From assembly GCF_019392335.1 (NCBI RefSeq), contig NZ_JAHXRQ010000001.1, positions 558,001 to 622,000 on the forward strand: a stretch of 64,000 nt of DNA, in the 5' to 3' direction. Both the position numbers and the translations under genes were made by a program. Positions 18,118 through 27,138 of the stretch are shown here, in pieces. Below the pieces are notes generated by a model, which had not been told where the DNA came from, did no database searches, and saw only the letters and a program-made list of their open reading frames with translations. This stretch comes from Mameliella sp. CS4. Its GTDB lineage: Bacteria; Pseudomonadota; Alphaproteobacteria; Rhodobacterales; Rhodobacteraceae. Positions within the stretch are counted from its first letter, which is position 1; every line of letters starts with the position of its first letter.

Positions 18118-20193
18118 ATGTCGGTCTCGACCCTTTTCAAACCCACCATCCTGATGGCGGTCGCGCTCATGGCGGTGATCGTCATGATGATCCTTCCAAT
18201 GCCGTCCTGGGTACTGGACGTGGGCTTGGCGGCTTCGTTCGGGCTCGCGATCCTGATCTTCACAGTCACTCTCTTCATCGAGCGACCGCTGGATTTCTCC
18301 GCGTTTCCGACCATCCTGCTGACCTCCCTGATGCTGCGGCTCTCTCTCAACGTCAGTTCGACCAAGCTGATCATCGGCCAGGGTCACACCGGGACCCATG
18401 CCGCGGGTGAGGTGATCGAGGGCTTCGCCAACTTCGTCATGGGAGGCAGCGTCTTTCTTGGGCTTGTCGTCTTTGGCGTCCTGATGATCGTCAATTTTGC
18501 GGTTATCACCAAGGGGTCGGCGCGAATGGCCGAGGTTTCGGCAAGGTTCGCGCTGGATGGTATGCCGGGCAAACAGCTGGCCATCGACGCCGACATGTCT
18601 GCCGGTGCCATCGATCATGCCGAGGCCAAGCGCCGCCGCGAAACCGAACAGCAGGAAACCACCTTCTTCGGGTCGCTCGACGGTGCGTCGAAGTTCGTCA
18701 AGGGCGACGCGGTGGCGGGTCTGCTGATCACGCTGCTGAACCTCGTGATGGGCATCATCATGGGCGTGGTCGTGCACGGCATGCAATTGTCCAACGCGCT
18801 GGAAACCTATGCGATTCTGACCGTCGGCGACGGGCTGGTGTCGCAGATCCCCGCCGTGATCATCTCGATCGCTGCGGGCCTGTTGCTGGCGCGGGGCGGC
18901 GCGACTGGCGCCACCGATGTGGCCCTTGCGGCCCAGCTTGGGCGCCACCCTTCGGCCCTGCTGGCGGTTGCGGTGCTCATGGTGCTCTTTGCGCTCGTGC
19001 CCGGCCTGCCCTTCGTGCCCTTCATCCTGGGCGCCGCTGTCCTTGGCGCGACCGCATGGTGGCTGGCAAGGCGCCCGCCGGAGCCCGAGAACACGGACGA
19101 CGAGGGTGAGGAAGAGGCGTCTCTGCCGGTTCAACACATGGGAGATGTCCTGGATCTGGACGATATCCATGTCGAATTCGCACCGGACCTGGTCAACATG
19201 GTGCTTGACCCCGGCACCGGGCTGGATGTGCGGATCGCCAACATGCGCCGCCACATCGCCTCGCATTTCGGGTTGATTCTGCCCGAGATCCGGCTGACCG
19301 ACGCCGCGTCCCTGCCAACCGGCACCTATGTCGTACGCATTCACGGGGTCGAGATGACGCGCGGCGAGTTGAATCCGGATTTCGTGCTGGCGCTTGTGCC
19401 CGAGAACAACGGGGCGCTGCCGAACGGCAAGGATGTGACCGAACCGGTCTACGGGGCGCCGGCGCGCTGGATCCGCCCCGAGGACCAGGAAAGGGCGGCC
19501 ATCACCGGCGCCACGATTGTCGCCCCGACCGAAGTGTTGGCCACGCATCTTCTGGAGGTTATCAGACGCAACTTTGGCCGCTTGCTGACGCTCAAGGCCC
19601 TGCGCCGCCTGTTGGACGAGATGGTTTCGCTCAGCAATCAGAGCCGGGCGGAAGCCAACAAGAAGCTGCTCGACGAGTTGATCCCCGACAAGGTGCAGAT
19701 CGACACGCTGCTGCAGGTGCTGAGGCTCTTGCTGGACGAACAGGTGTCGATCCGCAACCTGCCGTTGATCCTGGAAACCATCGCCGAAATGCGCGGTCAG
19801 CAGACCCAGCCCGAGGTGATCTGCGAACACGTGCGCCAGCGGCTGGGTTTTCAGCTGGTGGCGGGGATGCGGCGCGACGACGGCACCATTCCGCTGGTAC
19901 AACTGGCCCCCGAATGGGAAGAAACCTTCATCTCTTACCAAGTGGAAAACAGCCAGGGCGCGCTGGACGTCGCCTTGCCGCCAGAGAAGTTCGAGGCCCT
20001 GACCAGCGGCCTGGCCGACACCATAGGCGAAGCCGGTCAGCGCGGCGTGTCGCCCGCTGTCGTGACCTCGGCCCGCCGTCGCCGGTTCCTGCGCACGGTC
20101 ATGGTGGCCAAGGGGCTGAGCAATCCGGTCATGTCCTACGAGGAGATCGGGCTGGAGGCCCGCCCGGCGCTGGTCGGCGTGGTGGCCGCATGA
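18118..20193 (+). CDS. flhA: Flagellar export gate protein FlhA
   Basis: A 691-residue export gate subunit. The N-terminal half (about 1-330) has eight membrane segments with the conserved FHIPEP-type loop region represented by GVLMIVNFAVITKGSARMAEVSARF and DAEAKRRR-like charged stretch. The C-terminal half is the cytoplasmic ring that docks export substrates and chaperones. The start is the ATG at 18118; the frame extends upstream but the residues there (VVARARSLN) do not fit. Its stop overlaps fliR by four bases. FlhA, FliR, FlhB and FliQ are all in this window, while FliP is not. Confidence 0.95.
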   Translation: MSVSTLFKPTILMAVALMAVIVMMILPMPSWVLDVGLAASFGLAILIFTVTLFIERPLDFSAFPTILLTSLMLRLSLNVSSTKLIIGQGHTGTHAAGEVIEGFANFVMGGSVFLGLVVFGVLMIVNFAVITKGSARMAEVSARFALDGMPGKQLAIDADMSAGAIDHAEAKRRRETEQQETTFFGSLDGASKFVKGDAVAGLLITLLNLVMGIIMGVVVHGMQLSNALETYAILTVGDGLVSQIPAVIISIAAGLLLARGGATGATDVALAAQLGRHPSALLAVAVLMVLFALVPGLPFVPFILGAAVLGATAWWLARRPPEPENTDDEGEEEASLPVQHMGDVLDLDDIHVEFAPDLVNMVLDPGTGLDVRIANMRRHIASHFGLILPEIRLTDAASLPTGTYVVRIHGVEMTRGELNPDFVLALVPENNGALPNGKDVTEPVYGAPARWIRPEDQERAAITGATIVAPTEVLATHLLEVIRRNFGRLLTLKALRRLLDEMVSLSNQSRAEANKKLLDELIPDKVQIDTLLQVLRLLLDEQVSIRNLPLILETIAEMRGQQTQPEVICEHVRQRLGFQLVAGMRRDDGTIPLVQLAPEWEETFISYQVENSQGALDVALPPEKFEALTSGLADTIGEAGQRGVSPAVVTSARRRRFLRTVMVAKGLSNPVMSYEEIGLEARPALVGVVAA

Positions 20194-20957
20194 TCGCCAT
20201 CCAGCCCTTGCTGGACCTCCTGGGCGGCACGCTCTGGACCGCGTTTGTGGTTTTCCTGCGGGTCGGCGCGGCGCTGGCCGCCCTTCCCGGCCTGGGCGAA
20301 CAGGTGATTTCCGTCCGGGTCCGGCTGATCCTGGCGCTGATGCTGACGGCTGTGGTCGTGCCCGCTGTCGGTGCCGGGCTGGACCTGCCGCCGCCCGGGC
20401 TGGGCAGTTTCCTGCGTGCCCTGGCCACCGAAACCCTGTCCGGTCTCTTCCTGGGCATCATGCTGCGCCTGTTCATCCTGGCGATCCAGACCGCCGGGGC
20501 CATCGCCGCACAATCGACCTCGTTGTCGCAACTCATGGGGCAGTCCGGCCTCGATCCGCTGCCGGCCATCGGCCATATCCTGACCACCGCGGCGTTGGCG
20601 CTGATGATGGCGACCGGGTTTCACGTCAAGGCGGCGGCCTTCCTGGTGCTGTCCTACGACCTGCTGCCGGTGATGCAGTTTCCCAACCCGTCCGACGTGG
20701 CAGAGGCGGGGCGCCACCGCGTCGGGCAGAGTTTCGCGCTGGCCTTCAGCCTGGCGGCGCCCTTTGTCCTGATGTCGGTGATCTACAACCTGACGCTTGG
20801 GGTCATCAACAAGGCCATGCCACAGCTCATGGTTGCCTTTGTCGGGGCGCCGGTCATCACTTTCGGCGCCATCGCGCTGCTGCTTGTCTCGGCGCCGCTT
20901 CTGCTCTCGGTCTGGTTGCAGGCCTTCGAGGCCTTCCTGGCCGCGCCTTTCCGGTAG
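20190..20957 (+). CDS. fliR: Flagellar export gate protein FliR
   Basis: A 255-residue FliR, part of the FliP5-FliQ4-FliR1 export channel. Membrane segments run through most of its length, beginning LLDLLGGTLWTAFVVFLRVG and AALPGLGEQ. The start is the ATG at 20190, overlapping the flhA stop (ATGA). The frame is open further upstream inside flhA, but that extension is out of phase with any FliR homology. flhB begins seven bases after the stop. Confidence 0.93.
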   Translation: MIAIQPLLDLLGGTLWTAFVVFLRVGAALAALPGLGEQVISVRVRLILALMLTAVVVPAVGAGLDLPPPGLGSFLRALATETLSGLFLGIMLRLFILAIQTAGAIAAQSTSLSQLMGQSGLDPLPAIGHILTTAALALMMATGFHVKAAAFLVLSYDLLPVMQFPNPSDVAEAGRHRVGQSFALAFSLAAPFVLMSVIYNLTLGVINKAMPQLMVAFVGAPVITFGAIALLLVSAPLLLSVWLQAFEAFLAAPFR

Positions 20958-20964
20958 TTCCGCA

Positions 20965-22053
20965 ATGGCAGAGCAGGACGAATCCTCTGAAAAGAGCCAT
21001 GAACCATCGCAGCGCAAGCTCGACGAGGCGCGCAAGAAAGGTGAGATCGCCCGGGCCCCGGACTTGCTCACCGCGATGGCCTATCTGGGAATGCTGGTCT
21101 GCATGACTGCGGCTGGCGGGTACAGCCTGAGAAGTTTTGCCGAGACGCTCTTGCCGCTCATAGAACAGCCCGACCGCCTGAAAACCCTTTTTTTTCGGGA
21201 TGGCGCACCGTCGATTGCGGGCTCGCTGATCTCGGAGAGCCTCGGTCCGGCGCTGCCCTTTCTGGTCGCGCCGGGGGTGCTGGTTCTACTGGCGCTCTTT
21301 GCCACGCGCGGCATCGTTTTCACTGGCTCGAAACTGGCGCCCAAGATCTCGCGCATCAACCCGATCGAGAACGCCAAGAACAAGTTCGGGCGTCGCGGGC
21401 TCTTCGAGTTCTTCAAGAGTTTCGTCAAGCTCAGCGTCTATTCCGTCCTGCTTGCGGTGTTCCTTGGCGGCCAGCTGGACCTGATCGTCGGCACGGCGAT
21501 GGCCACCCCCGGCGAGGCGGTGCTGCGCATGACGGAGCTGATGAAGCACTTTCTGCTGATCGTCGTGTTGATCGCTGCCGTGATCGGCGGGATCGACCTG
21601 TTCTGGCAGCGCGCGGAACATATCCGCAAGAACCGCATGACCCAGAAGGAACTGCGCGACGAGATGAAAGAGTCCGAAGGCGATCCACACCTGAAGCAGC
21701 ATCGCCGGATGCGGGCGCAGGAATTGGCGTTGAGCCAGATGATGGGCGACGTGCCGACGGCGGATGTCGTGATCGTCAACCCGACCCACTATGCCGTCGC
21801 CCTCAGCTGGAGCCGGTTGCCCGGGTCCGCACCGGTCTGCGTCGCCAAGGGCACGGACGAGGTGGCGGCGCGTATTCGCGAAACCGCCAATGAGGCGGGT
21901 GTCCCGATCCACTCGGATCCGCCCACGGCGCGCGCGCTTTTTGCCACAACGAAGATCGGCGATGAGATTGCGTCGGATCACTATCGCCCGGTCGCGGCGG
22001 CCATCCGTTTCGCGGACAGCATGCGGCGCAAAGCAAAGGAGAAAGGCTGGTGA
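20965..22053 (+). CDS. flhB: Flagellar export switch protein FlhB
   Basis: A 362-residue FlhB. The N-terminus reads SEKSHEPSQRKLDEARKKGE, the usual opening. Four membrane segments follow up to about residue 215, then the cytoplasmic domain with the self-cleavage motif N272-P-T-H275. This protein switches export from hook to filament substrates together with FliK, encoded at 32930. Its stop overlaps the GTG of the next gene by four bases. Confidence 0.95.
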   Translation: MAEQDESSEKSHEPSQRKLDEARKKGEIARAPDLLTAMAYLGMLVCMTAAGGYSLRSFAETLLPLIEQPDRLKTLFFRDGAPSIAGSLISESLGPALPFLVAPGVLVLLALFATRGIVFTGSKLAPKISRINPIENAKNKFGRRGLFEFFKSFVKLSVYSVLLAVFLGGQLDLIVGTAMATPGEAVLRMTELMKHFLLIVVLIAAVIGGIDLFWQRAEHIRKNRMTQKELRDEMKESEGDPHLKQHRRMRAQELALSQMMGDVPTADVVIVNPTHYAVALSWSRLPGSAPVCVAKGTDEVAARIRETANEAGVPIHSDPPTARALFATTKIGDEIASDHYRPVAAAIRFADSMRRKAKEKGW

Positions 22054-22481
22054 CAAGCCAATTCGATGACCTGATTGCTGCAACGGATCTCTTGCTGGAA
22101 CGCGAGCTGGAGGCGCACCGGCGGAACATGTCCGCAAGTGCCCGGGTCGCCGGGGAACTGGCCCAGATCGACGCCATGCGCCGTGCCGCCCAGGCGGACC
22201 AGGGGGCGGTTGGTGCGCGCCAATTGCTGGGGGCGGATACGCTCTGGCAGGGCTGGCTGGTGGGCAAGCGGGCCGAGGCCCTGCGCCAGAGCGCGATTGC
22301 CCGGGCCCGTGAGGGCGAGAGCCTGGCCCGTGCGCGCACGGCCTTTTCCCGTGCGCAGGCGGCAGAAGCGCTTGCCCGCGACGAAAAAGAGGCCCGAAAA
22401 AGACGCAGGCTCAAGGCCGAGGCCGAGGCCATCGATGCATTGGGTGTGCTGCGCGAGGCAAAGGCGCGCGGCCTGGGCTGA
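22050..22481 (+). CDS. Small coiled-coil protein, FliJ-like by position and shape
   Basis: A 143-residue, Ala/Arg/Glu-rich, probably all-helical protein starting at a GTG that overlaps the flhB stop. Two long helices (about 5-60 and 80-140) with a short break near GADTLWQGW suggest an antiparallel coiled coil, as in FliJ and YscO, which connect the export ATPase with FlhA. Direct similarity to FliJ is not obvious to me. Its position in the flhA-fliR-flhB operon supports an export role. It is followed by a terminator hairpin for the opposite operon. Confidence 0.55.
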   Translation: MTSQFDDLIAATDLLLERELEAHRRNMSASARVAGELAQIDAMRRAAQADQGAVGARQLLGADTLWQGWLVGKRAEALRQSAIARAREGESLARARTAFSRAQAAEALARDEKEARKRRRLKAEAEAIDALGVLREAKARGLG

Positions 22482-22496
22482 CCAGAAGACCAAAAA

Positions 22497-22525
22497 ACCC
22501 GCCCGGTTCGCGGGCGGGTCCTTGA
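22497..22525 (-). terminator. Intrinsic terminator of the flgB-fliL operon
   Basis: ACCCGCCCG and CGGGCGGGT form a 9-bp stem with a five-base loop at 22497-22519. On the minus strand it is followed directly by six T, a good Rho-independent terminator for the operon ending with fliL. On the plus strand it may stop transcription from flhB as well, though the run of T is missing there. Confidence 0.8.
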
Positions 22526-22549
22526 TACTCATGAAAACTGCGTCTGGCG

Positions 22550-23062
22550 TCAGGCGGCATCCTGGCGCGCGATCTCGGTGATCAGCACGTCTTTTACATC
22601 GGCCCCAAGCACGGAGCGCGCCGCGTCCAGCAGAGCGGACCGCAGGATGTCCATGCGCTCCCCGGCGGTGAAGGCTCCCTCGAACCCGCCGATATTGGCG
22701 TGGTCGAACATCACCTGCAGAAAGACGTCGCGCAGCTTGGGCTCTCTTTCGTAAACCGCCTGCGACCCGCCGCTGGACACCTCGATGCTCAGCGAGGCGA
22801 CGACCAGAGCCTCGACCCGTTTGGCGCTCATCACCGGGATGACGAACTGGTTGTTCATCTTGACGTATTCATTCCCGCTGCCGCCGTGGCCATCGTCCTT
22901 GTGGCTGTCTGCAACAGGCGGCTCTGCACGGGCCTTGTCGGCATGACCATCCGCGGCCACCGCCTGGGGATCCTCGTCCGAGGGCGCCATGAACAGCCCG
23001 GCGCCCACGCCGGCGCCGGTTCCCACCAGCGCCAGAATCAGGGGAAAGAGTTTCTTGAGCAT
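22550..23062 (-). CDS. fliL: FliL-family flagellar basal-body protein
   Basis: A 170-residue protein with one N-terminal membrane segment (about 5-26), a Asp/His/Gly-rich periplasmic linker (28-63), and a FliL-type domain (about 66-170). The domain has YVKMNNQFVIPVM at its start, EPKLRDVFLQVMF in the middle and VKDVLITEIARQD at the end. FliL surrounds the stator and supports torque. It is the last gene of the operon and follows flgH with nine bases between them. Confidence 0.87.
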   Translation of the reverse strand: MLKKLFPLILALVGTGAGVGAGLFMAPSDEDPQAVAADGHADKARAEPPVADSHKDDGHGGSGNEYVKMNNQFVIPVMSAKRVEALVVASLSIEVSSGGSQAVYEREPKLRDVFLQVMFDHANIGGFEGAFTAGERMDILRSALLDAARSVLGADVKDVLITEIARQDAA

Positions 23063-23071
23063 GAACCGACC

Positions 23072-23812
23072 TCAGAAGGGCAGGATTGCGTCCAGCACCT
23101 GCTGGCCGATCCTGGGTTGTTGCACGTCGGTGATCTGCCCGCGGCCGCCATAGGAAATCCGGGCCGAGGCGATCTTGTCATAGGTGATCTCATTCTGGCG
23201 CGAGATGTCTTCGGGGCGGACATAGCCTGTCACCAGCAGCTCGCGCAGTTCAAAGTTCACCCGAACCTCCTGGCTGCCCTCGATGGCCAGCACGCCGTTG
23301 GGCAGGACGTCGATCACGGTGGCGGCCACCCGCAGGGTCAGGCTTTCGCTGCGGCGCACCGACCCGTCACCGCTGGCATCGCTGGAGGACTTGATCGACA
23401 CCGCGTCGTCCAGGCTGGCCCCGTCGGTGATGCCCTGGTTGATCCGCTGCGGCACCCCGAAGAGATGCGGAATGCCAAGGCTTTCCGACCCGGAGCGTGA
23501 GCGCGAGGTCTTGTTCTTGATCTCGGCCTTCTCGTCGATTTCGATCACAACGGTCATGATGTCACCGCGCTTTATTGCGCGCCGGTCGCCCAGCAGCGAT
23601 GTCTGGCCCCCGCTCCACAAGGAGGCGCGGTCGGCGCCACGGCGGGGCGGGCGGTCCTGCGGCAGGCCGGAGGCGATCATCGCCACCCGTTCCGGGCTGC
23701 TTTTGTCAGGGGTGAAATCGGGCGTCTTGCCGATGTGGTTCACCCGTGCGCAGGCGCCAAGGGTCAGGGCCAGCCCGATCAGGCCGATGTATCGCAGCAT
23801 GTCTGTCCTCAT
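23072..23812 (-). CDS. flgH: Flagellar L-ring protein FlgH
   Basis: A 246-residue outer-membrane ring lipoprotein. The signal ends with the lipobox LGAC (C21). The domain contains SLWSGGQTSLLGDRRAIKRGD and IMTVVIEIDEKAEI, as in other FlgH proteins, and ends QQVLDAILPF. The start ATG at 23812 overlaps the flgA stop by four bases. Together with FlgI it forms the bushing through which the rod turns. Confidence 0.95.
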   Translation of the reverse strand: MRTDMLRYIGLIGLALTLGACARVNHIGKTPDFTPDKSSPERVAMIASGLPQDRPPRRGADRASLWSGGQTSLLGDRRAIKRGDIMTVVIEIDEKAEIKNKTSRSRSGSESLGIPHLFGVPQRINQGITDGASLDDAVSIKSSSDASGDGSVRRSESLTLRVAATVIDVLPNGVLAIEGSQEVRVNFELRELLVTGYVRPEDISRQNEITYDKIASARISYGGRGQITDVQQPRIGQQVLDAILPF

Positions 23813-24225
23813 TTGTTCACCAGGATGGATCCGTTGGGCGCGACGGTGCCGAAAAGCACGGTCCGGGAATCCACGTTCATCACGCGAATCCGTTCGCCTG
23901 CCGCGCCACGGCCAAGGGCGCGGCCCTCGGCCTTTATCCGCAGCCCGCTATGGGCATAGACCAGTTCGACCGCCTGGTTGCGGTCGACAAGGGCCGGTTG
24001 ACCGACCGCGCCGCGCATGACGGCGCGACCGGGATAGATGGCGGTCCGGGCCTCTTGCCCGACAACCGCGTCGAGCGTGGCATAGGCTCCCGGGACCTCC
24101 GCCGGGTCCAGCCGCACCGCGTCGGCGGTGATGATCTGTTGCGGGCGGATGGTCTGGGTGGCGACCACCGCATCGGCAGCCGCCGCCCCGGGCGCAAGCG
24201 CAAGGAGGACCAGCCAGCGCATCAA
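23809..24225 (-). CDS. flgA: Flagellar P-ring assembly chaperone FlgA
   Basis: A 138-residue FlgA of the short type, with only the SAF-like domain. Residues 1-19 form a signal peptide. Typical segments are IYPGRAVMRGAVGQPALVDR and the closing VLFGTVAPNGSILVN. It is a periplasmic chaperone for P-ring formation. Both ends overlap neighbouring genes by four bases (flgG upstream, flgH downstream). Confidence 0.9.
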   Translation of the reverse strand: MMRWLVLLALAPGAAAADAVVATQTIRPQQIITADAVRLDPAEVPGAYATLDAVVGQEARTAIYPGRAVMRGAVGQPALVDRNQAVELVYAHSGLRIKAEGRALGRGAAGERIRVMNVDSRTVLFGTVAPNGSILVNK

Positions 24226-25007
24226 CGCACCTGCGCCGTGGCGCCCATCATCTGGTCGGCGGCCGAGATTACCTTGGAGTTGAGCTCGTAGCCGCGTTGG
24301 GCCTCGATCAGGTCGGTGATTTCCTTCACGGCGTCGACGGAACTGCCCTCGAGATAGCCTTGCCTGACCGTGCCAAGGCCGTCCTGGCCCGGCGTCGACT
24401 GGATCGCGGGACCAGAGGCCTCGGTCTCGACAAAGAGGTTGGAGCCGATGGCCTCCAGCCCCTTGGGATTGGAAAAGCCGGCCATCGTGAACTGGCCCAG
24501 CAACTGGCCCTCGGGCTGGTCGGGGAAATAGGCGTAAACCTCGCCGTCGGCGTTGATCGAGATGCTGCGGGCATCGGCGGGGATCACGATCTCGGGCGAG
24601 ACGGGATAGCCTTCGGAGGTGACGATCAGCCCCTCGCCGCTGCGTTTCAGCCCACCGTCCCGGGTATAGCCCAGCTGCCCCGAGGGCAGGACGACCTCGA
24701 GGTAGCCATTGCCTTCGATGGCCAGGTCCAGGTCTCCGCCGGTGGCCGAGAGCGCCCCTTGCTGAAGCTGCATCGAGACGGCGGCTGGCCGGACGCCAAG
24801 GCCCATCTGGATGCCCGTGGGCAGCACCGTACCGTCCGAGGCGCTGACAGATCCTGCGCGAGCAAGTTGTTGATAATGCAGGTCCGCGAACTCGGCCCGG
24901 CGGGCGTTATAGCCCGTGGTGCTCATGTTCGAGAGGTTGTTCGAGATGACCTCGACCCGCATCTGCTGGGCGGTCATGCCGGTGGCGGCGATCTTGAGGG
25001 CGCGCAT
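24222..25007 (-). CDS. flgG: Flagellar distal rod protein FlgG
   Basis: A 261-residue FlgG, the normal length. The N-terminus has MRALKIAATGMTAQQMRVEV and SNNLSNMSTTGYNARR. The C-terminus has LIEAQRGYELNSKVISAADQ. It is a type III substrate forming the distal rod. It lies ten bases after flgF and overlaps flgA. Confidence 0.96.
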   Translation of the reverse strand: MRALKIAATGMTAQQMRVEVISNNLSNMSTTGYNARRAEFADLHYQQLARAGSVSASDGTVLPTGIQMGLGVRPAAVSMQLQQGALSATGGDLDLAIEGNGYLEVVLPSGQLGYTRDGGLKRSGEGLIVTSEGYPVSPEIVIPADARSISINADGEVYAYFPDQPEGQLLGQFTMAGFSNPKGLEAIGSNLFVETEASGPAIQSTPGQDGLGTVRQGYLEGSSVDAVKEITDLIEAQRGYELNSKVISAADQMMGATAQVR

Positions 25008-25017
25008 GTGACGGCTC

Positions 25018-25731
25018 CTATTTGATGACGTTTTTCAGGACGCTGCGGATGCGTTCATCCTCACGTTCCATAAAGCTCTGGCCCAGTTCGTAGGCGCGTT
25101 GCACCTCGACCATGCGGGCCACCTGCAGGATCGGATCCACGTTCGATGCCTCGACAAAGCCCTGCATGACGCGGGGCGCATCGACAGGTTCAAACCCGGC
25201 GTCGCTGCGGAACATCTGCCCACCCTCGCGGATCATCGCCTTGGGGTCCAACGGCTGCACGACACCGACCTGTCCGATCGGGCGGCCCTCGGTGCTGATG
25301 GTCCCGTCATGGGCGATGGACAGGTCGATGGCCTGCGGCGGGACAAAGATCGGTGCCCCGCCCGCGTCGAGAACCGGATAACCGTCCGGTGTCACCAGCG
25401 TGCCTTCGGCGCTGGGCGAAAAGGCCCCGGCGCGCGTCAGTCGGGGACCGTCGGGCGAGTCCACCAGGAAGAAGCCGTCCCCCTCGATGGCCATGTCGTA
25501 CATGCCGCCGGTCTGTTCCAGCGTACCCTGTTTCAGGGATGTGGTGCCGATGCGGGCCGCGCCCATCGCGACGGCGGCCATGCCGTCGCCTTCGGCCACG
25601 TACTCGGAAAAGATCACACCTTCCTGCCGGTACCCGGTGGTGTTGGCGTTGGCGATGTTGTTGGCGATGACCTGCATCTCGCGCATCAGGCTCGTCTGGC
25701 GCGAAAGGGCGGCGTAGCCGGCGGTTTCCAT
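25018..25731 (-). CDS. flgF: Flagellar proximal rod protein FlgF
   Basis: A 237-residue FlgF. The start is the ATG at 25731 (METAGYAALSRQTSLMREM); the frame continues upstream but not with rod-like sequence. The N-terminal domain contains ANNIANANTTGYRQEG and the C-terminus VARMVEVQRAYELGQSFME. It follows fliQ with a single base between stop and start, so it is translationally coupled. Confidence 0.94.
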   Translation of the reverse strand: METAGYAALSRQTSLMREMQVIANNIANANTTGYRQEGVIFSEYVAEGDGMAAVAMGAARIGTTSLKQGTLEQTGGMYDMAIEGDGFFLVDSPDGPRLTRAGAFSPSAEGTLVTPDGYPVLDAGGAPIFVPPQAIDLSIAHDGTISTEGRPIGQVGVVQPLDPKAMIREGGQMFRSDAGFEPVDAPRVMQGFVEASNVDPILQVARMVEVQRAYELGQSFMEREDERIRSVLKNVIK

Positions 25732-25732
25732 G

Positions 25733-26002
25733 TCAGCCTCCGGTGATGAGGGGAATGATCTGCCCCTGGAAAAAGTCAATGAGAGTCCGGGTCATGAAGC
25801 TCATCGACATCCAGAAGACGGCAACGATGGCCATGAGTTTCGGCACGAAGGTCAGCGTCATTTCCTGGATCGAGGTGAGCGCCTGGAAAAGGCCGACACC
25901 GACCCCGGCGACCAGTGCCGCCGTCAGAATCGGGACCGCGGTGATCGTGGCGATCCACAGACCCATGCGCAGGGTGTCGAAGAAGATGACCTCTGTCAGC
26001 AT
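25733..26002 (-). CDS. fliQ: Flagellar export channel protein FliQ
   Basis: An 89-residue, two-helix membrane protein of the export channel. The start is the ATG at 26002 (MLTEVIFFDTLRMGLW). Hydrophobic segments lie at about 15-40 and 53-75, with the conserved LFQALTSIQEMTLTFVPK between them. It begins four bases after fliE. Partners FliR and FlhA are on the other strand at 18-21 kb; FliP is not in this window. Confidence 0.93.
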   Translation of the reverse strand: MLTEVIFFDTLRMGLWIATITAVPILTAALVAGVGVGLFQALTSIQEMTLTFVPKLMAIVAVFWMSMSFMTRTLIDFFQGQIIPLITGG

Positions 26003-26006
26003 GGCG

Positions 26007-26303
26007 TCAGACCGGCATCCGCAGGATTTCCTGATAGGCCTCGACCACCTTGTTGCGCACGGCGACGACGGTTTCGACCGCCAGTTCCGACTGGGCCAGC
26101 GCTTCGACCAGGGCATGGGGGTCCGCATCGCTGGTCATCGCGGCCTTGGCGGTGTCCTCGGCGGCCTTGAGCTGTTGAGTGAACTCTTCCGTGACCCGGG
26201 CAAATTCCTTTTCCAGCGGGGCCTTGGCGGTCTCCGGTTCGGGTTGCAGGGCGGGTTTGGAGGCCGCGTATTTCTGCGCGGCATAAAGCGAACGGACGTC
26301 CAT
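26007..26303 (-). CDS. fliE: Flagellar hook-basal body protein FliE
   Basis: A 98-residue rod adapter linking the MS-ring to the rod. The C-terminal half is the conserved part: LVEALAQSELAVETVVAVRN followed by KVVEAYQEILRMPV. The N-terminal part is variable. It lies 33 bases after flgC. FliE is needed to open export for the rod proteins. Confidence 0.92.
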   Translation of the reverse strand: MDVRSLYAAQKYAASKPALQPEPETAKAPLEKEFARVTEEFTQQLKAAEDTAKAAMTSDADPHALVEALAQSELAVETVVAVRNKVVEAYQEILRMPV

Positions 26304-26336
26304 TCTGGATTCCTTTCAAGGTTTCAAATCAGAGGG

Positions 26337-26726
26337 TTATCGGCGCAACAGATCCATCAGACTGCTCGACATCTGGCGTGTCTGGTCGAACATCTTGAGG
26401 TTGGCCTCGTAGGAACGCTGGGCTTCGCGCGCGTCGGCGATCTCGATGATCAGGTCGACGTTGGACCCAAGGTAATTGCCGGTCGTATCGGCAAGCGGGT
26501 GAGAGGGATCGTGGATCACCTCGAGGTCGCTGCGGTCCAGCCGCACGTCGCCCGGTTTCACGCCGGTGACGTCCGACCGTGTCGGCTCCATTTCAAAGGG
26601 CACGGTCTTGCGCCGGTAGCCGGGCGTGTCGACATTGGCAATGTTCTCGGACAGGATCCGCAGGCGCGCGGCCTGGGCCTGAAGGCCGGTGGTGGTGACC
26701 TTCAGGGCATTGGAAAAATCGCTCAT
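26337..26726 (-). CDS. flgC: Flagellar proximal rod protein FlgC
   Basis: A 129-residue FlgC. The N-terminus has LKVTTTGLQAQAARLRILSE and NIANVDTPGYRRKTVPFE. The C-terminus has IADAREAQRSYEANLKMFD. It is twelve bases downstream of flgB, in the usual flgB-flgC-fliE order. Confidence 0.95.
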   Translation of the reverse strand: MSDFSNALKVTTTGLQAQAARLRILSENIANVDTPGYRRKTVPFEMEPTRSDVTGVKPGDVRLDRSDLEVIHDPSHPLADTTGNYLGSNVDLIIEIADAREAQRSYEANLKMFDQTRQMSSSLMDLLRR

Positions 26727-26738
26727 TGCTCTCTCCGG

Positions 26739-27116
26739 TTAGCTGCGGCCCAGGCTGGCGCGCAGGATGCTGAGGTTGCTGCGGTAGATGGCCAGCGCGC
26801 GGTCGTGTTGGCGTTTGGCGCCAGCCGCATTGACCATTTCCTCTTCCAGCGAAACGGAGTTGCCGTTCGGGTCCAGCATGTCGCGCCGTTCGCGGATATC
26901 GACATCGCGGCCGAGACTGCCGTTCAGGTGTTTTTCCCGCGTGGCACGCTGGCCCATCATCGAGTCGCGCAGGGTGTCCTGGAACTCGGGCAGTGCACGG
27001 GCCCGGTAACCGGGTGTATCCGCATTCGCGATATTCTGGGCGCTGTAGGCCTGTTGCGTGCCAGCGTGCCGCGCCATTGCCATTGCCGTTCTGAAGACGT
27101 CCAAATTCTGGAACAT
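26739..27116 (-). CDS. flgB: Flagellar proximal rod protein FlgB
   Basis: A 125-residue FlgB. I chose the ATG at 27116 (MFQNLDVFRTAMAMARHAGT) because GGGAG precedes it. The frame reaches 30 bases further up without support. The conserved NIANADTPGYRARALPEF is at about residues 30-47. It is the first gene of the minus-strand operon down to fliL, divergent from fliI, and a CtrA-like site lies between them. Confidence 0.94.
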   Translation of the reverse strand: MFQNLDVFRTAMAMARHAGTQQAYSAQNIANADTPGYRARALPEFQDTLRDSMMGQRATREKHLNGSLGRDVDIRERRDMLDPNGNSVSLEEEMVNAAGAKRQHDRALAIYRSNLSILRASLGRS

Positions 27117-27138
27117 CGGGGCTTCTCCCTCGATTGCT

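Noticed and set aside
17947..19941. A 664-codon open frame antisense to flhA
   Set aside because: Same shadow composition (His, Gln, Arg); it lies opposite a well-recognised gene.
19914..20189. Upstream extension of fliR inside flhA
   Set aside because: The open frame reads flhA codons out of phase; FliR homology starts at the ATG overlapping the flhA stop.
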